Shown one piece after another: positions 22,838-23,493 of a DNA stretch of 23,493 nucleotides. The DNA comes from Spirochaetaceae bacterium. GTDB lineage: Bacteria; Spirochaetota; Spirochaetia; Treponematales; Breznakiellaceae. The notes below the pieces were generated by a model, which was not told the DNA's origin, did not search any database, and was given only the letters and a program-made list of their open reading frames with translations. The position numbers and the translations under genes are program-made. The stretch spans positions 1 to 23,493 of the forward strand of contig JAIRPH010000142.1 in assembly GCA_031257135.1 (NCBI GenBank). Reading direction: 5' to 3'. How positions within the stretch are numbered: position 1 is the first letter of the stretch; each line of letters starts with the position of its first letter.

Positions 22838-23206
22838 TCAGGAGCATTCCGGGCTGACTGGGACTGCGGGAGCTTTACGGAAAATGCGCTCGTTTTTCAA
22901 GAGCAACTGAGCGTATTCGAGAATCATATTCTGCCCTTCTATGCTGAGTTGATCGAAAATTCCTAATAGTTCCAATTCTTGAGGTCCTCTCGATTCATTG
23001 AACATCGCTCCTTCGCCGGTTCGGAACCAACGTTCATTGATATGAAAGATGAGACAAATAAGCTGGATATTCTGCTCAATGATAGGAATGGTTCCTGATT
23101 CCATCCGCGATACCAATGATTGTGTTAGATGTAGCTTTTGGGCGAATTCGGTCTGATTCATCTTGAAGGTTTTCCTAATACTGATGAGCCTATCGTGCAT
23201 CTCCAT
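22838..23206 (-). CDS. XRE/Cro-CI-type transcriptional regulator
   Basis: A protein of 122 residues from ATG 23206. I chose it over the upstream in-frame start at 23236 because a -10 box TATACT ends 6 nt before it and the family body (MHDRLISIRKTFKMNQTEFAQKL) begins there. Helix-turn-helix at about 5-62 (MNQTEFAQKLHLTQSLVSRMESG), followed by INERWFRTGEGAMF, the typical continuation in prophage-type repressors of this group, and a C-terminal helical module IFDQLSIEGQNMILEYAQLL (83-102). It is divergent from a 64-residue gene that shares this module, with 88 bp between the starts. It probably represses one or both promoters in that gap. Confidence 0.9.
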   Translation of the reverse strand: MEMHDRLISIRKTFKMNQTEFAQKLHLTQSLVSRMESGTIPIIEQNIQLICLIFHINERWFRTGEGAMFNESRGPQELELLGIFDQLSIEGQNMILEYAQLLLKNERIFRKAPAVPVSPECS

Positions 23207-23294
23207 AGTTTGAGTATAGTATATAAAACATAACATTACTATGAACTATGCATAACCGCTTGACTTTATTTTTATGTATAATATATTATGAATT
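23207..23294. promoter_or_regulatory. Divergent promoter region between the XRE regulator and the 64-residue gene
   Basis: Leftward, TATACT (minus 23218-23213) ends 6 nt before ATG 23206, with no clear -35. Rightward, TTGACT (23260-23265), 18-nt spacer, TATTAT (23284-23289), then 5 nt and ATG 23295; a consensus TATAAT also lies at 23277-23282. Short direct repeats fill the gap: ACTATG at 23239-23244 and 23246-23251 region, CATAAC at 23228-23233 and 23251-23256, TTATGAA twice at 23286-23299. These are candidate operators for the regulator. Confidence 0.5.
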
Positions 23295-23489
23295 ATGAAT
23301 ATATTTGCGCCTGATACGCGGGAGAAAACCTTAGCGGTTTTTCGGCAGTTGTCCAATGAAGGACGCCTTGAGGTCCTGCTCTATGCTGGAACTATGCTCA
23401 AAAAAGAACAGGACCCGAAACGCTTCGGGAACCTCGATACAGAGCGCATCGGCATAGACGGCGCGGGTTCTGGACGGCAAAAGCTATAA
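23295..23489 (+). CDS. Small protein sharing the C-terminal module of the adjacent XRE regulator
   Basis: A protein of 64 residues, complete in the window. Residues 15-38 (VFRQLSNEGRLEVLLYAGTM plus LKKE) align without gaps to residues 83-106 of the XRE regulator encoded divergently, with 12 of 24 positions identical by my count. It has no helix-turn-helix. The rest (about 40-64) is polar and probably flexible. Sharing what may be an oligomerisation helix suggests it could pair with or antagonise the regulator; this is inference. No Shine-Dalgarno; the promoter -10 box lies 5 nt before the ATG. Confidence 0.65.
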   Translation: MNIFAPDTREKTLAVFRQLSNEGRLEVLLYAGTMLKKEQDPKRFGNLDTERIGIDGAGSGRQKL

Positions 23490-23493
23490 GCCC

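Overview
The window looks like a chromosomal segment of a host-associated spirochaete, most likely a Treponema of the termite-gut type. This is inference from gene content: a BspA-like leucine-rich surface protein, a large transmembrane chemoreceptor, small secreted proteins whose signal peptides end in '...AQ', a MetF start, a glycyl radical enzyme and a RadA-type recombination protein. Coding DNA has roughly balanced GC; intergenic DNA is AT-rich or carries GC-rich palindromes. There are no rRNA or tRNA genes, no CRISPR array and no prophage block that I can see.

Layout. 1-2366 (minus strand): the 5' end of metF with a clear sigma70 promoter, then a secreted leucine-rich repeat protein with its own terminator. 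2367-3289: a 923-bp stretch without a convincing gene. It holds an operator-like palindrome, T-rich DNA, an orphan plus-strand terminator that may end a small RNA, and two copies of an 11-bp palindrome. 3290-5221 (plus): radA, then a short leader ORF plus hairpin in front of a single-RRM RNA-binding protein. 5271-7737 (minus): an operon of XRE-cupin regulator, MACS-type acyl-CoA synthetase and a translationally coupled 66-residue protein. 7909-10648 (plus): a small secreted Ala/Pro/Lys-tailed protein, then a methyl-accepting chemotaxis protein. 10672-14072 (minus): a ROK-family sugar kinase overlapping a glycyl radical enzyme by ATGA. 14129-14878: a REP-associated tyrosine transposase (RAYT) bounded by degenerate, inverted copies of the palindrome. 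15047-20384 (plus): a ParE/GyrB-type topoisomerase subunit and an EndoQ-UvrD fusion. 20376-22586 (minus): a class I aminotransferase followed by a soluble PAS histidine kinase. 22838-23489: an XRE regulator and a divergent 64-residue protein that shares a module with it.

The most interesting items are these. (1) A single polypeptide joins an Endonuclease Q-like PHP nuclease (deaminated-base repair) to a UvrD-type helicase and ends in QMNLF, which resembles the bacterial sliding-clamp binding motif. (2) The palindrome GTGTCWGACAC occurs in ten perfect or degenerate copies, all intergenic; they flank the RAYT and also lie in front of radA, parE and the EndoQ-UvrD gene. (3) Several genes have no Shine-Dalgarno sequence but a -10 box ending exactly 5-6 nt before the start codon, which suggests leaderless transcripts. 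The genes with good Shine-Dalgarno sequences lack this layout. (4) A ROK kinase that lacks the usual Glu after its zinc cysteines is coupled to a glycyl radical enzyme with no activase nearby, suggesting a kinase-then-radical-dehydratase route for an unusual sugar or polyol.
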